A stretch of 64,000 nt of DNA from Aromatoleum bremense (GTDB lineage: Bacteria; Pseudomonadota; Gammaproteobacteria; Burkholderiales; Rhodocyclaceae): positions 3,782,001 through 3,846,000 of the forward strand of contig NZ_CP059467.1 in NCBI RefSeq assembly GCF_017894365.1, read 5' to 3'. Positions 23,418 to 33,813 of the stretch are shown in pieces. A program made the translations under genes and the position numbers. Below the pieces are notes generated by a model, which saw only the letters and a program-made list of their open reading frames with translations, was not told the DNA's origin and ran no database searches. Positions within the stretch are counted from its first letter, which is position 1; each line of letters opens with the position of its first letter.

Positions 23418-25040
23418 TCAGCGGCCCTCGCCGCTGTCGTCGTCGAAGAGCTCGGGCGGAATGTCCTGCGGGCAAAGCTCGTTCGCGTTGTCGCCCATCA
23501 GCGCGAGGGTCAGCCTCAGCTGGCTGCGCAGCTCGCTGAGGTTGCCCGGCCAGCGGTGGCGTCGCAGCAGCGTCAGCGCGTCGGGACTGACATGGATCGC
23601 TCGCTCGGGGCAGGCCTCGCGCACGAACAGCCGCACGAGTTCGTCGAAATCGTCGCGCTCGCGCAGTGGCGGCAGGCTGAGCTGCAGCCCTCCGGCCGCG
23701 GCGAAGTGCGCCAGCTCCAGGCGTCCGCTGTCTGCGAGGTGCGCGACCCGCTTGCGGGTTGCGGCAATGATGCGCGTCGCCCCGCGCGACGTTCGCGTGC
23801 CGAATAGTGCCCTTTGCATTGCGTTCGGCAATGCGTCGATCTCGACGACGAACAGCGTGCCCTCGGCAGCCTGTCCGAGTCGGTCCGCGAGTTCGGCGCT
23901 GGCGCCCGCGCCGCGCAGCGACGATCCGTCGATGATCACCAGGGGTGCGTCGGCGTGGCGACGGTGATCGGCGTGGAACGCACGAATGAGATGCGTCTTG
24001 CCGGTGCCGGTTTCCCCCTCGATCAGCAGCGGAACGTTGGCCGCTGCGCTGGCGCGCAGGGTCGCGATCGCGGCGGCAACGCGCGGGTCGCTTTGGCTCA
24101 TCTGCGCAAGTTGCCCTCCCGGCCGGGGCTCCCCCGCGCACTGTGCCGGGGGAGGGCGAGGCGCGCGAGGGGCGATTGAACGGTCGCGCAGCGCGGCGCG
24201 GCCGACGAAGCTGCGCCCGTCGACCGCGCGCAAGGGAAATGCACCGCCGTTGCCAGCCGCCAGGCCGAGCAGCGCCGCCCAGCCGGTCGCGAAACAGTGA
24301 TCGAAGGCGGCTGACGGATGCGCCCGGTCGAGCTTCAGCAAGCTGCGGGCGGCACGGTTGCTGGCGACGAGGCGGCGCTCCTCGTCGAACACGGCCAGGG
24401 CTTCGAGCGGACCGTCGACCAGTTCGGCGCGGCTGTGAAACCGGATCGTGACAAAGCCGCTTTCCAGATGCTCGATCAGGCTGTGTTCGATCAGTTCGGC
24501 GGTGGTGCGCAGCAGCGCTCCGGCATGCGAGATGTTGGCTCGGGCATCGGTCGAGACGTCGAGAATGCCGAGCATGCCGCCGCCGGGCGCGAGAATCGGT
24601 GTCGCGATGCAGGTCAGGAAGCGGTTGCGGTCGAGGTAATGCTCGGCACCGCGCACGGCGACAGTATGGCCCGTGTGCAGCGCGGTGCCGATCGCGTTCG
24701 TGCCGACGCTCGCTTCGCTCCACTCGGCGCCGGGACTGAGCGCAACGCGGGCTGCGCGGTCGAGGAATTCGGTATTGCCGAGCGCGCTCAGGATCAGCCC
24801 GCGCTCGTCCGCGAGCAGCACCATCGAGGACGGGCCGCCGATCTGCCGGTACAGGTTTTCAATCGCCGGGCGGGAAAATGCGAGCAGGCGCGCGTTCGCC
24901 TCGATGTGCTCGGCGAAATCCGCGCGCGCGAGAATGCCGTCCGGCAGGTGCTGGTCGGTAACAAGACCGTGTTCCCGGCTGCGCAGCCACGAGGCGCGCA
25001 ATACGGGCGATGACGGCAGGACGGGCAAGGCTTCGGACAT
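23418..25040 (-). CDS. AcoR-like regulator lacking GAFTGA and DNA-binding domain
   Basis: A protein of about 540 residues related to sigma-54 activators of the AcoR group. It has the GAF-type sensor part (NTEFLDRAARVALSPGAEWSEASVGTNAIGTA, near 90-120) and an AAA+ part with Walker A GETGTGKT (342-349). The region where ESELFG…GAFTGA should stand (about 375-395) is reduced and has no GAFTGA. Walker B reads LFVVEID, with Val for the first acid. The protein ends at ELFDDDSGEGR, with no Fis-type helix-turn-helix. It likely cannot activate sigma-54 polymerase itself. The start is uncertain (25040 or 25070; no clear ribosome site). A complete paralogue lies at 35465. Confidence 0.85.
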   Translation of the reverse strand: MSEALPVLPSSPVLRASWLRSREHGLVTDQHLPDGILARADFAEHIEANARLLAFSRPAIENLYRQIGGPSSMVLLADERGLILSALGNTEFLDRAARVALSPGAEWSEASVGTNAIGTALHTGHTVAVRGAEHYLDRNRFLTCIATPILAPGGGMLGILDVSTDARANISHAGALLRTTAELIEHSLIEHLESGFVTIRFHSRAELVDGPLEALAVFDEERRLVASNRAARSLLKLDRAHPSAAFDHCFATGWAALLGLAAGNGGAFPLRAVDGRSFVGRAALRDRSIAPRAPRPPPAQCAGEPRPGGQLAQMSQSDPRVAAAIATLRASAAANVPLLIEGETGTGKTHLIRAFHADHRRHADAPLVIIDGSSLRGAGASAELADRLGQAAEGTLFVVEIDALPNAMQRALFGTRTSRGATRIIAATRKRVAHLADSGRLELAHFAAAGGLQLSLPPLRERDDFDELVRLFVREACPERAIHVSPDALTLLRRHRWPGNLSELRSQLRLTLALMGDNANELCPQDIPPELFDDDSGEGR

Positions 25041-25368
25041 ATCGATACTGTTGCAGGAATCATGCCGCATGACACGTGATCGTCGATCGCCACGTGTACG
25101 ACTCTTCATCGGTGGCTCGTCATTGGCACAAAGGGGATGCGCCGGGCGTGTCGCGATGGAGCAGGTGTGCGGGAATGGAACAACGCATTGCCGGACGAAG
25201 GACACATTCCGATTGCGGAAGTTGGCTACTGAATCGTTTTCAAGCCGATGAAAATAAATGAAAGTGGCGATGCCGGAGGCAATCGCTCGCAGCGACTGGC
25301 ATGGTGCCTGCAATGGAGGCCGGTAACGCAAACGCGTGTTCCGCAACCGACAGATCGAGGAGACCCCC
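25041..25368. other. Divergent control region before the aldehyde dehydrogenase gene
   Basis: This 328-bp gap holds a sigma-54 promoter (separate entry). About 120 bp upstream of it are two directly repeated half-sites, ATGGAGCA (25156-25163) and ATGGAACA (25175-25182). Each resembles the CGGAGCA/CGGAACG half-sites found before two other operons of the region. They are plausible but unproven activator sites. Nothing else is recognised. Confidence 0.45.
25298..25313 (+). promoter_or_regulatory. Sigma-54 promoter of the aldehyde dehydrogenase gene
   Basis: TGGCATGGTGCCTGCA fits TGGCACRNNNNTTGCW at all but two fixed positions, with GG and GC ten bases apart. It is 55 bp before the ATG. Confidence 0.7.
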
Positions 25369-26889
<1,521 letters not shown>

Positions 26890-26919
26890 TCGATCGACAG
26901 TCTCCCTCGTAGTCATTTC

Positions 26920-26946
26920 GGGGCGGCGTTGAGCCGCCCCTTTTTT
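26920..26946 (+). terminator. Rho-independent terminator
   Basis: GGGGCGGC (26920-26927), loop GTTGA, GCCGCCCC (26933-26940), then six T. It ends the aldehyde dehydrogenase transcript. Confidence 0.95.
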
Positions 26947-26965
26947 CGATCGGGATGTAACGGAT

Positions 26966-26991
26966 CGGAGCAGTTGCTCCGAAACGGAACG
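26966..26991. promoter_or_regulatory. Candidate activator binding site (UAS) of the ABC operon
   Basis: Three half-sites in a row: CGGAGCA (26966-26972), its exact inverse TGCTCCG (26975-26981), and CGGAACG (26985-26991). The segment TGCTCCGAAACGGAACG (26975-26991) recurs with one change before the quinoprotein alcohol dehydrogenase gene (46823-46839). A shared sigma-54 activator, most simply the complete AcoR-type protein of this region, is the likely binder. Confidence 0.6.
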
Positions 26992-27034
26992 CTGCTGTAC
27001 CGAACGTCGATACCGATCGCAGCGGCTTGCGAAC

Positions 27035-27050
27035 TGGACTGTATCCTGCT
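27035..27050 (+). promoter_or_regulatory. Weak sigma-54 promoter candidate
   Basis: TGGACTGTATCCTGCT keeps the GG-N10-GC core but has only part of the -24 consensus. It lies 44 bp after the inverted repeat and 81 bp before the ATG of the ABC operon. Confidence 0.4.
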
Positions 27051-27131
27051 TTATTCGTACATGCGGAAACCTGGTGTTTCCTCGCGACGCGATTCACGTC
27101 GACGACAACGAAAAATGACGGAGACAAGGCG

Positions 27132-28142
27132 ATGAAGCAATTCTTGGCGACGCGGCTGATGTTCGCCGTGCTCGCGCTGCTGGGGATGGCGGCCGCGAGT
27201 GCCGCCGAGCCGGCATTGATCCGCATCGGCGTGCTGCAGTACGGCACTGTCAGCTGGGAACTCGAGGTCATCCGGCGCATGGGCCTCGCGAAGCGCGAAG
27301 GCGTGCGCATCGAGGTCGTCCCGCTGGCGTTGAAGGACGCCGCGAACGTCGCGATCCAGGGCGGCGCGGTCGATGTCATCGTCAACGACTGGATCTGGGT
27401 CGCGCGCCAGCGCGCCGAGGGGCGGGACTTCACCTTCGTGCCCTATTCGCGCGCTGTCGGCGGCATCATGATCCACCCGGATTCGGGCGTGCAGACCCTG
27501 TCCGACCTGCGCGGCAGGCGCGTCGGCGTGGCCGGCGGGGCGCTCGACAAGAGCTGGCTGCTGCTGCGTGCGTATTCGCGCAAGACGCTTGGCGAGGACG
27601 CCGCGACGCTCGTCAAGGCGGATTTCGCCGCGCCGCCGTTGCTCAACGAACTGATGCTGCGCGGTGAGCTGCCGGCAGTGCTGAACTTCTGGCACTTCGC
27701 CGCCCGGCTGCAGGCCGCGGGAATGCGGGAACTCCTCGGCATCGACGAGATTCTGCGCGAGCTCGGCGTCGCAGGCGAACTGCCGCTCGTCGGCTGGGTG
27801 TTCCGCGAAGGGTGGGCGCAGCGCAATCGCACGGCGGTCGAAGGTTTTCTGCGCGCGGCGGGCGAGGCCGAGCGTGTGATGCGCGACTCCGACGCGATCT
27901 GGCAGGAGCTGCGACCGCTGACCCGCGCCGAAAACGACGCGACGCTGCTCGCGCTGCGCGACGGTTTCCGTGCCGGCATCGTGACGACCTCCGGCGCGCA
28001 CGCGCAGGCGACCGCCCGCCAGGTGTTCGGCATCCTCGCGCAAGAGGGCGGCACCGCGCTCGTCGGCAGTGCGCGCGCCTTGCCGGCCGGCACATTCTGG
28101 AATCGGGGCGCAGACGGTGAGCACGCGAAGCGGCGCGAATGA
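27132..28142 (+). CDS. ABC transporter periplasmic binding protein, nitrate/taurine type
   Basis: A 336-residue exported protein with signal peptide MKQFLATRLMFAVLALLGMAAASA. The mature part, RIGVLQYGTVSWELEVIRRMGLAKREGV with VNDWIWVARQRAEG, resembles the SsuA/TauA-like NMT1 fold. Permease and ATPase genes follow at once (overlap and 12-bp gap), so this is the binding component of an importer. Operons of this kind accompany PQQ-dependent alcohol oxidation in related bacteria. The ligand is unknown; PQQ, a lanthanide chelate or a substrate are possible guesses. Confidence 0.85.
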   Translation: MKQFLATRLMFAVLALLGMAAASAAEPALIRIGVLQYGTVSWELEVIRRMGLAKREGVRIEVVPLALKDAANVAIQGGAVDVIVNDWIWVARQRAEGRDFTFVPYSRAVGGIMIHPDSGVQTLSDLRGRRVGVAGGALDKSWLLLRAYSRKTLGEDAATLVKADFAAPPLLNELMLRGELPAVLNFWHFAARLQAAGMRELLGIDEILRELGVAGELPLVGWVFREGWAQRNRTAVEGFLRAAGEAERVMRDSDAIWQELRPLTRAENDATLLALRDGFRAGIVTTSGAHAQATARQVFGILAQEGGTALVGSARALPAGTFWNRGADGEHAKRRE

Positions 28143-28944
28143 CGATGCGGTGCTGCGTCTGTCGCCGCGGTGGGCGCGCGGCCCGGTGACGCTGCGCCTG
28201 CCGCGCAGTGACGCCACCTTGCGCATGCTGTCGCTGCTCGCGTTTCTCGCCGCGTGGCAGCTTGCGGCGGCAGTGCTGCAGAGTTCGGCGCTGCCGACAC
28301 CGGCGACGGTGTTCGGGCGTGTCGTCGAGGAGACCGTTTCGCTCGCGCTGCCGGCGCACCTGGGCATTACGCTGGTGCGTGTCGCGGTGAGCTTCGCGCT
28401 CGCGATGGCGATCGGCACCGCGATCGGGATCGCGATGGGCCGCTGGGGCAGCGTCGACGTGCTGCTCGACGGCTGGCTGGTCCTCGGGCTCAACATCCCG
28501 GCGCTGGTGACGATCATCCTGTGCTACGTGTGGTTCGGTCTCAACGACACGTCGGCGGTTGTGGCGGTCGCGGTGAACAAGATCCCGACCGTGATCGTGA
28601 CGGTACGCGAGGGCGCGCGCGCGATCGATCGTCGCCTGCTGCAGGTCGCGCAAGCGTACCGGCTGCCGCGCTGGCAGACGCTCGTGCGCGTCTATCTGCC
28701 GCAGCTCTACCCGTGGCTGATCGCCGCCGCGCGCAGCGGCCTGTCGCTGATCTGGAAGATCGTGCTGGTGGTCGAACTGCTCGGCCGCAGCGACGGCATC
28801 GGCTTTCAGCTCAACATGTTCTTCCAGTTTTTCGATATCGCCGGCATCCTCGCCTACACGCTGGTGTTCGCGGCGCTCGTGCTGCTCGTCGAGGCGGTGG
28901 CGCTGCGGCCGCTCGAGCGGCGCCTCAACCGCTGGCGGAGCTGA
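28117..28944 (+). CDS. ABC transporter permease, SsuC/TauC type
   Basis: About 275 residues, six membrane segments. The start is probably the GTG at 28117, inside the end of the binding-protein gene. Conserved features are the EAA loop, in the region AYRLPRWQTLVRVYLPQLYPWLIAAARSGLSLIWK, and the typical GIGFQLN. It works with the binding protein before it and the ATPase after it. Confidence 0.88.
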   Translation: MSTRSGANDDAVLRLSPRWARGPVTLRLPRSDATLRMLSLLAFLAAWQLAAAVLQSSALPTPATVFGRVVEETVSLALPAHLGITLVRVAVSFALAMAIGTAIGIAMGRWGSVDVLLDGWLVLGLNIPALVTIILCYVWFGLNDTSAVVAVAVNKIPTVIVTVREGARAIDRRLLQVAQAYRLPRWQTLVRVYLPQLYPWLIAAARSGLSLIWKIVLVVELLGRSDGIGFQLNMFFQFFDIAGILAYTLVFAALVLLVEAVALRPLERRLNRWRS

Positions 28945-28956
28945 CACGAGGCTGAC

Positions 28957-29730
28957 ATGCTGAAAATCGACATCGATCGCAAGCGCTATGCGGACCGCGG
29001 CGGCTCCCCGCATGTTGCGCTGTCCGGCCTGAACCTGCAGGTCGGCGACGGCGAGTTCGCCTGCGTCGTCGGCCCCTCGGGCTGCGGCAAGAGCACGCTG
29101 CTCAACGTCGTCGGCGGGCTTGACGGCGACGTCGAGGGCCGCGTGCGGCTCGACGGCGAAGCGCCGGGGAACGGCGTCGGCTTCATGTTCCAGGAGCCGC
29201 GGCTGATGCCGTGGCTGAGCGTGCTCGACAACGTGCTGCTGGTCGCGGGGCGTTCCGCTGCGGCGAAGGCGCGCGCCGTCGACCTGCTCGTCGCGATGGA
29301 ACTTGGTGACGTGCTGCAGGCTTATCCCGGCCGTCTGTCGGGCGGGATGCAGCGCCGCGTCGCGCTCGCCCGCGCGTTCGTCATCGAGCCGAAACTGCTG
29401 CTGATGGACGAGCCTTTCGTGTCGCTCGATGTGCCGACGGCGAACCGACTGCGCGCGATGCTCGTCGAGCTGTGGCAGCGCTGCCGCTCGACGGTGCTGT
29501 TCGTCACGCATGACCTGCGCGAGGCGCTCGCGCTCGGCGACCGCGTCTGTTTCCTGTCCGGCGCGCCCGGGCGCGTCGTGCTCGACCTTGCCGTGACGCT
29601 GCCCCGGCCGCGCGTCGCAGACGGCGCCGCGGTGCTCGAACTGCAGGCGCGTCTGCTCGCGCAGCATCCCGGGCTGCTCGCCGGCCTCGCCGGCGGTAAC
29701 GGGTGTGCGCCAGGGCGCGACGATGGCTGA
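28957..29730 (+). CDS. ABC transporter ATPase, SsuB/TauB type
   Basis: A 257-residue ATPase with Walker A GPSGCGKST, Q-loop MFQEPRLMPW, signature LSGGMQRR, Walker B LLLMDEPF and H-loop VTHD. It is 12 bp after the permease and overlaps the next ATPase gene by 8 nt. It completes the importer begun at 27132. Confidence 0.92.
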   Translation: MLKIDIDRKRYADRGGSPHVALSGLNLQVGDGEFACVVGPSGCGKSTLLNVVGGLDGDVEGRVRLDGEAPGNGVGFMFQEPRLMPWLSVLDNVLLVAGRSAAAKARAVDLLVAMELGDVLQAYPGRLSGGMQRRVALARAFVIEPKLLLMDEPFVSLDVPTANRLRAMLVELWQRCRSTVLFVTHDLREALALGDRVCFLSGAPGRVVLDLAVTLPRPRVADGAAVLELQARLLAQHPGLLAGLAGGNGCAPGRDDG

Positions 29731-30514
29731 AGCGATGAGGGAGGCGGCGACGCAGGCGACGACCGCAGGGATCGGGGACGTGGTCCCGCTGCTCGAGCTG
29801 CACGCGGTGCGCAAGTCCTACGGCCCGCGTGAAGCGCTGCGCGGCGTCAGCGTCGCGGTCGCGCGCGGCGAGTTCGTCGCCCTGCTCGGGCCGAACGGCG
29901 CCGGCAAGAGCACGCTGTTCCAGCTATTGACCGGGCTGTTCAATGCCGACGCGGGCCGCATCGCGGTCTGCGGCCACGACATCCGCGACGATCCGGTCGG
30001 CGCGCTCGCCGGCATCGGCGTCGTGTTCCAGCAGGCGACGCTGGACCTCGACCTGTCGGTCGAGGCGAACCTGAAATTCCACGCGCGGCTGCACGGCCTG
30101 GGCAAGCGCCATGCGCGCGCCCGCATCGACGACGCGCTCGCCCGCGTCGGACTCGCCGGGCGCGCCTCGGACCCGGTGCGCGAGCTGAGCGGCGGCAACC
30201 GGCGCAAGGTCGAACTCGCGCGCGCGCTGGTGCACGAACCGGCCGTGCTGCTGATGGACGAGGCGACGGTCGGGCTCGACCCGGCGTCGCGCCGGCAGCT
30301 GCTCGACGAGGTGTTGCGGCTGCGGGATCGCGGCGTTGCGGTGCTGTGGGCGACCCACCTCGTCGACGAGGCCGAGGCCGCCGACCGCGTCGTCGTGCTG
30401 CATCTGGGCCGCGTGCTCGCGGACGGCCCGCCGGACGCGCTGGTGCATGCGGCCGGCACGGCGACGCTCGCCGAAGCTTTTCTGCGGATGACCGGTGGCG
30501 CGGGGATCGCGTGA
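29723..30514 (+). CDS. ABC exporter ATPase of the PQQ-dependent alcohol oxidation cluster
   Basis: A 263-residue ATPase of the ABC-2/DrrA type. It has Walker A GPNGAGKST, signature LSGGNRRK, Walker B LLMDEATVGLDP and THLVDEAE after the H-loop. It belongs with the ABC-2 permease at 32913, as in Ped-type clusters of Pseudomonas putida where such a transporter is tied to phenylethanol and other alcohols. The start is the ATG at 29723, overlapping the upstream ATPase gene. Confidence 0.88.
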   Translation: MAEAMREAATQATTAGIGDVVPLLELHAVRKSYGPREALRGVSVAVARGEFVALLGPNGAGKSTLFQLLTGLFNADAGRIAVCGHDIRDDPVGALAGIGVVFQQATLDLDLSVEANLKFHARLHGLGKRHARARIDDALARVGLAGRASDPVRELSGGNRRKVELARALVHEPAVLLMDEATVGLDPASRRQLLDEVLRLRDRGVAVLWATHLVDEAEAADRVVVLHLGRVLADGPPDALVHAAGTATLAEAFLRMTGGAGIA

Positions 30515-30568
30515 CGCGTCGTGCCGAACGACGCAACAGGAACAGCAACTGATGAAAGGGAGACGGAC

Positions 30569-31558
30569 TTGATTCGACCTGGACGCGGCGCACCGGCCGC
30601 CGCCCTCGCGCTCGCAGTTGTGCTCGCGGCAGCGCCGGCACTGGCAAAGGAGACCGGCTACGTGTTCGTCAGCAGCGAGAACGACAACGCGGTGACGGTG
30701 CTCGACGGCAGGACCTGGCAGGTCGTGAAGACGATCGCGACCGGGCCGCGGCCGCGCGACATGCGCCTGAGCCCGGACCGCGGCACGCTCTACGTCGTCG
30801 CGAGCAAGGCCGGCCGCGTCGATGTCATCGACGTCGCGCGGCTGGAGCTCACGCACAGCATCCCGGTCGGCGAGGACCCCGAGATGTTCGACATCGGACC
30901 CGACGGCAAGCGGATGTACGTGTCGAACGAGGAAGACGCGCGCGTCTCGGTGATCGACATCGCAGCCCGCAAGCCGGTCGCAACGATCGACGTCGGCGAG
31001 GAGCCCGAAGGGGTGAAGCTGAGCCCGGACGGGCGGCGGCTTTACGTCACCTCCGAAGTCGCGAACATGGTGCACGTGATCGACACGGCGACGAACCGGA
31101 TCCTCGCGAATGTCGTCGTCGGCAACCGGCCGCGGCGCTTCGCGATGACGCCGGACGGCGGCGAGGTGTGGGTCACGAACGAGCTCGGCGGCGCGGTGAC
31201 GATCCTCGATGGCGCAAACAACGCGCTCAAGGGTACGGTCGAGTTCAAGCCGAAAGGCTTTCGCGCCGACGAGATCACCCCGGTCGGCATCGCGATGAGC
31301 CGCGACGGCAGAACGGCCTACGTCACGCTCGGCCGCGCGAACCACGTCGCGATCGTCGAGGTCGCGAGCCGCAAGGTGACGGACTACGTGCTCGTCGGCA
31401 ACCGCGCGTGGGGTGCGACGCTGAACCGCGACGAGAGCCTGCTGTTCGTCGCGAACGGCCTGTCCGACGACGTTTCGGTCGTCGATACGCGCACCCGCAA
31501 GGTGCTGCGCTCGGTGCCGGTCGGGCGCGTGCCGCATACGGTCGTCGTCGATGACTGA
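30569..31558 (+). CDS. YVTN beta-propeller protein, PQQ-catabolism associated
   Basis: A 329-residue periplasmic propeller. Start taken as TTG at 30569, which has AGGGAGA 5 nt upstream and gives the signal peptide MIRPGRGAPAAALALAVVLAAAPALA. Seven repeats of the kind SPDRGTLYV, GPDGKRMYVSNE, SPDGRRLYVTSE, TPDGGEVWVTNE and NRDESLLFVANG follow. Proteins of this family occur only next to PQQ alcohol oxidation genes; the role is not known. It overlaps the next gene by 8 nt. Confidence 0.85.
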   Translation: MIRPGRGAPAAALALAVVLAAAPALAKETGYVFVSSENDNAVTVLDGRTWQVVKTIATGPRPRDMRLSPDRGTLYVVASKAGRVDVIDVARLELTHSIPVGEDPEMFDIGPDGKRMYVSNEEDARVSVIDIAARKPVATIDVGEEPEGVKLSPDGRRLYVTSEVANMVHVIDTATNRILANVVVGNRPRRFAMTPDGGEVWVTNELGGAVTILDGANNALKGTVEFKPKGFRADEITPVGIAMSRDGRTAYVTLGRANHVAIVEVASRKVTDYVLVGNRAWGATLNRDESLLFVANGLSDDVSVVDTRTRKVLRSVPVGRVPHTVVVDD

Positions 31559-32888
31559 GGGGATGGCCAGGACAGTCGGGGCGAGGGTGAGGGTGAGGCC
31601 GTCCCGGCACATGAGCCGCAAGCGAAGCGGTCGGCGCTTCGGGCGATCGATCGTCGGTTTCGCTTTCGCGCTGCTCGCGTCGTTGTCGTTCGCCGCGACC
31701 CCGTCCACACCTCCGAAGGCGGGGGCGAACGGCAATGCCGCCGCGCTCGCGGCGACGGCTCGCGCGCCCGGCCCGGTAGCGAAGGCGGTCCGCATCGGCT
31801 ACGTCGAGCTCGAACCGGACGCGCGCTACGACCCGCTGCGGCTGAAGTTCCGCGGCCTCGCGCAGCCGCTCGGCCGGCCGTTCGCCGGCGCCGAGGTGGC
31901 GCTGCGCGAAGCGCGTTTCGTCGGTGACGCGCTCGGTGTCGGCTTCGCGCTCGAGCGCGTCGCGGGCGCCGACGCGAAGGCGCTGCTGGCGGCGATCGAC
32001 ACGTTGCACAAGGACGGCGTGGGCTTCTTCCTCATCGATGCGCCCGGCGCCATCGTCGCCGAGTTGTCGAAGGCGATGCGCGGCCGCGAGCTGCTGCTGT
32101 TCAACGTCTCGGCGCCCGACGACGCGCTGCGCCAGGAGCAGTGCCAGCCGAATCTGCTGCACACCTTGCCGAACCACGCGATGAGTGCCGACGCGCTGAC
32201 GCAGTTCCTGGTGTCGAAGAAATGGCGTTCGGTGCTGATGCTCGAAGGCCCGCGCGCCGACGATCGGCTCATCGCGGCGGCGTTCGAGCGGGCGGCGAAG
32301 CGCTTCGGCCTGAAGATTGTCGAGACGAAGAAATTCGTGCTCTCGAACGACCCGCGCCAGCGCGAGCAGGGCAGCGTCGCGCTGCTGACGGCCGGGGCGG
32401 ACCACGATGTCGTGTTCGTCGCCGACAGCGACGGTGAGTTCGCGCGCAGCGTGCCGTACCGCAGCGTGCGTGCGCGACCGGTCGTCGGAGCCGAAGGTCT
32501 CGCCGCCCTGGGCTGGCACTGGTCGTGGGAGCGTCACGGCGCGCCGCAGTTGAACGCGCGGCTCGAGAAGCAGGCCGGGCGGCAGATGAGCGCCCCCGAT
32601 TGGGCCGCGTGGGTCGCAGTGAAGGCGATCGTCGAGGCGGTCGTGCGCACGCAGAATGCGCCGTTCGCGCAGTTGCGCGACTACATCCGCGGCGACGAGA
32701 TCACGATCGATGGCTTCAAGGGCAACCGCCTTGGCTTCCGGCCGTGGGACAACCAGTTGCGTCAGCCGATGCTGCTCGCGACGCACAACGCGGTCGTCGA
32801 GCGCGCGCCGATCGCGGGCTTCCTGCATCCGGCCAACAACATGGACACGCTCGGCTTCGACCGGCGCGACAGCCGCTGTGCGTTCTGA
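31551..32888 (+). CDS. ABC transporter binding protein of the PQQ alcohol dehydrogenase system
   Basis: Up to 445 residues. The fold is that of branched-chain amino acid type binding proteins (VRIGYVELEPDARYDP, then LLMLEGPRADDRLIAAAF and PVVGAEGLAALGWHW), and the family is found with quinoprotein clusters. A signal peptide begins at the internal Met (31611, MSRKRSGRRFGRSIVGFAFA), so the true start may be there. The ATG at 31551 overlaps the preceding stop. It lies between the propeller and the ABC-2 permease, so it may feed or sense for that exporter. Confidence 0.82.
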   Translation: MTEGMARTVGARVRVRPSRHMSRKRSGRRFGRSIVGFAFALLASLSFAATPSTPPKAGANGNAAALAATARAPGPVAKAVRIGYVELEPDARYDPLRLKFRGLAQPLGRPFAGAEVALREARFVGDALGVGFALERVAGADAKALLAAIDTLHKDGVGFFLIDAPGAIVAELSKAMRGRELLLFNVSAPDDALRQEQCQPNLLHTLPNHAMSADALTQFLVSKKWRSVLMLEGPRADDRLIAAAFERAAKRFGLKIVETKKFVLSNDPRQREQGSVALLTAGADHDVVFVADSDGEFARSVPYRSVRARPVVGAEGLAALGWHWSWERHGAPQLNARLEKQAGRQMSAPDWAAWVAVKAIVEAVVRTQNAPFAQLRDYIRGDEITIDGFKGNRLGFRPWDNQLRQPMLLATHNAVVERAPIAGFLHPANNMDTLGFDRRDSRCAF

Positions 32889-32912
32889 ATCCTCCTGCAA
32901 GGAAGGAAAGCG

Positions 32913-33722
32913 ATGAAAACCTCGCACGCGCTGCTCGCACTGCAGGCGATCGCGGGGCGCGAGATCGCCAAGTTCGTCCGCCAGGGCGGGCGCTTCGCGT
33001 CCGCGCTGGTGCGCCCGCTGCTGTGGCTCGTCGTGTTCGCGGCGGGCTTCCAGAACGTCTTCGGCGTGTCGATCATCCCGCCGTACGACACCTACATCCC
33101 GTATCAGGTCTATATCGTGCCGGGCCTGCTCGGCATGGTGCTGCTGTTCAACGGCATGCAGTCGTCGCTGGCGATGGTGTACGACCGCGAGATGGGCATG
33201 ATGCGGCTGCTGCTGACCGCGCCGCTGCCGCGCTGGTACCTGCTGTTCGCGAAGCTGCTGGCCGGCACGCTGCTGTCGGTGCTGCAGGCCTATGTGTTCC
33301 TCGTCATCGCGGCGCTGTTCGGCGTCGACCTGCCGTGGAGCGGCTGGCTGTACGCGCTGCCGGTGCTGGTGCTGTCGGGAATGATGCTCGGCGCGCTGGG
33401 CCTGTTGCTCTCGGTGCAGGTGCGCCAGCTCGAGAACTTCGCCGGTACGATGAACTTCGTGATTTTCCCGATGTTCTTCCTGTCGCCGGCGCTGTATCCG
33501 CTGTGGAAGCTCGAGGAATCCGGCGCCGCGGCGATCCATGCGATCGCGCAGTGGAATCCTTTCACGCACGCGGTCGAGGCGATCCGCTTCGCGCTGTACG
33601 GCCAGTTCGCCGGCACGTCGGTCGCCATCGTCGGCGGCTGCCTTGCGCTGTTCTTCATGCTCGCCGCGTGGGGTTACGACCCGCAGCGCGGCATGCTGAA
33701 GAAAAGCGGTAAACCTGCGTGA
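32913..33722 (+). CDS. ABC-2 type permease, PedC-like
   Basis: A 269-residue inner-membrane protein with six predicted helices. Features are FASALVRPLLWLVVFAAGF, the conserved YVVPGLLG-like IVPGLLGMVLLFNGMQSS, the MRLLLTAPLPRW cytosolic loop and FFLSPALYPLW. This is the PedC-type permease, partner of the ATPase at 29723. The start follows AAGGAAGGAAAGCG. It is last in the eight-kb operon that begins at 27132. Confidence 0.88.
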   Translation: MKTSHALLALQAIAGREIAKFVRQGGRFASALVRPLLWLVVFAAGFQNVFGVSIIPPYDTYIPYQVYIVPGLLGMVLLFNGMQSSLAMVYDREMGMMRLLLTAPLPRWYLLFAKLLAGTLLSVLQAYVFLVIAALFGVDLPWSGWLYALPVLVLSGMMLGALGLLLSVQVRQLENFAGTMNFVIFPMFFLSPALYPLWKLEESGAAAIHAIAQWNPFTHAVEAIRFALYGQFAGTSVAIVGGCLALFFMLAAWGYDPQRGMLKKSGKPA

Positions 33723-33758
33723 CGGGAATTGTTCAACGATAGCTGTTCAAGCTTGATA

Positions 33759-33785
33759 CAAGGTGCTCAAAAATGAAGCACCTTG
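33759..33785. terminator. Hairpin between convergent operons
   Basis: CAAGGTGCT (33759-33767), a 9-nt loop and AGCACCTTG (33777-33785). The A-rich loop and convergent position suggest a shared terminator, although no long T run follows. Confidence 0.5.
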
Positions 33786-33813
33786 CGTCGCGGCTCAAAT
33801 AATTCCTCAACTT

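Noticed and set aside
25052..25067. A leftward GG-N10-GC element before the AcoR-like gene without GAFTGA
   Set aside because: It would place the transcript start at or inside the start codon and misses several consensus positions.
27643..29814. A 723-codon minus-strand frame opposite the ABC genes
   Set aside because: It is antisense to clear ABC genes, with His/Arg/Gln-rich content and no domain; high GC alone explains it.
31323..33569. A 748-codon minus-strand frame opposite the propeller, binding protein and permease
   Set aside because: Same reason: an antisense shadow without any recognisable motif.
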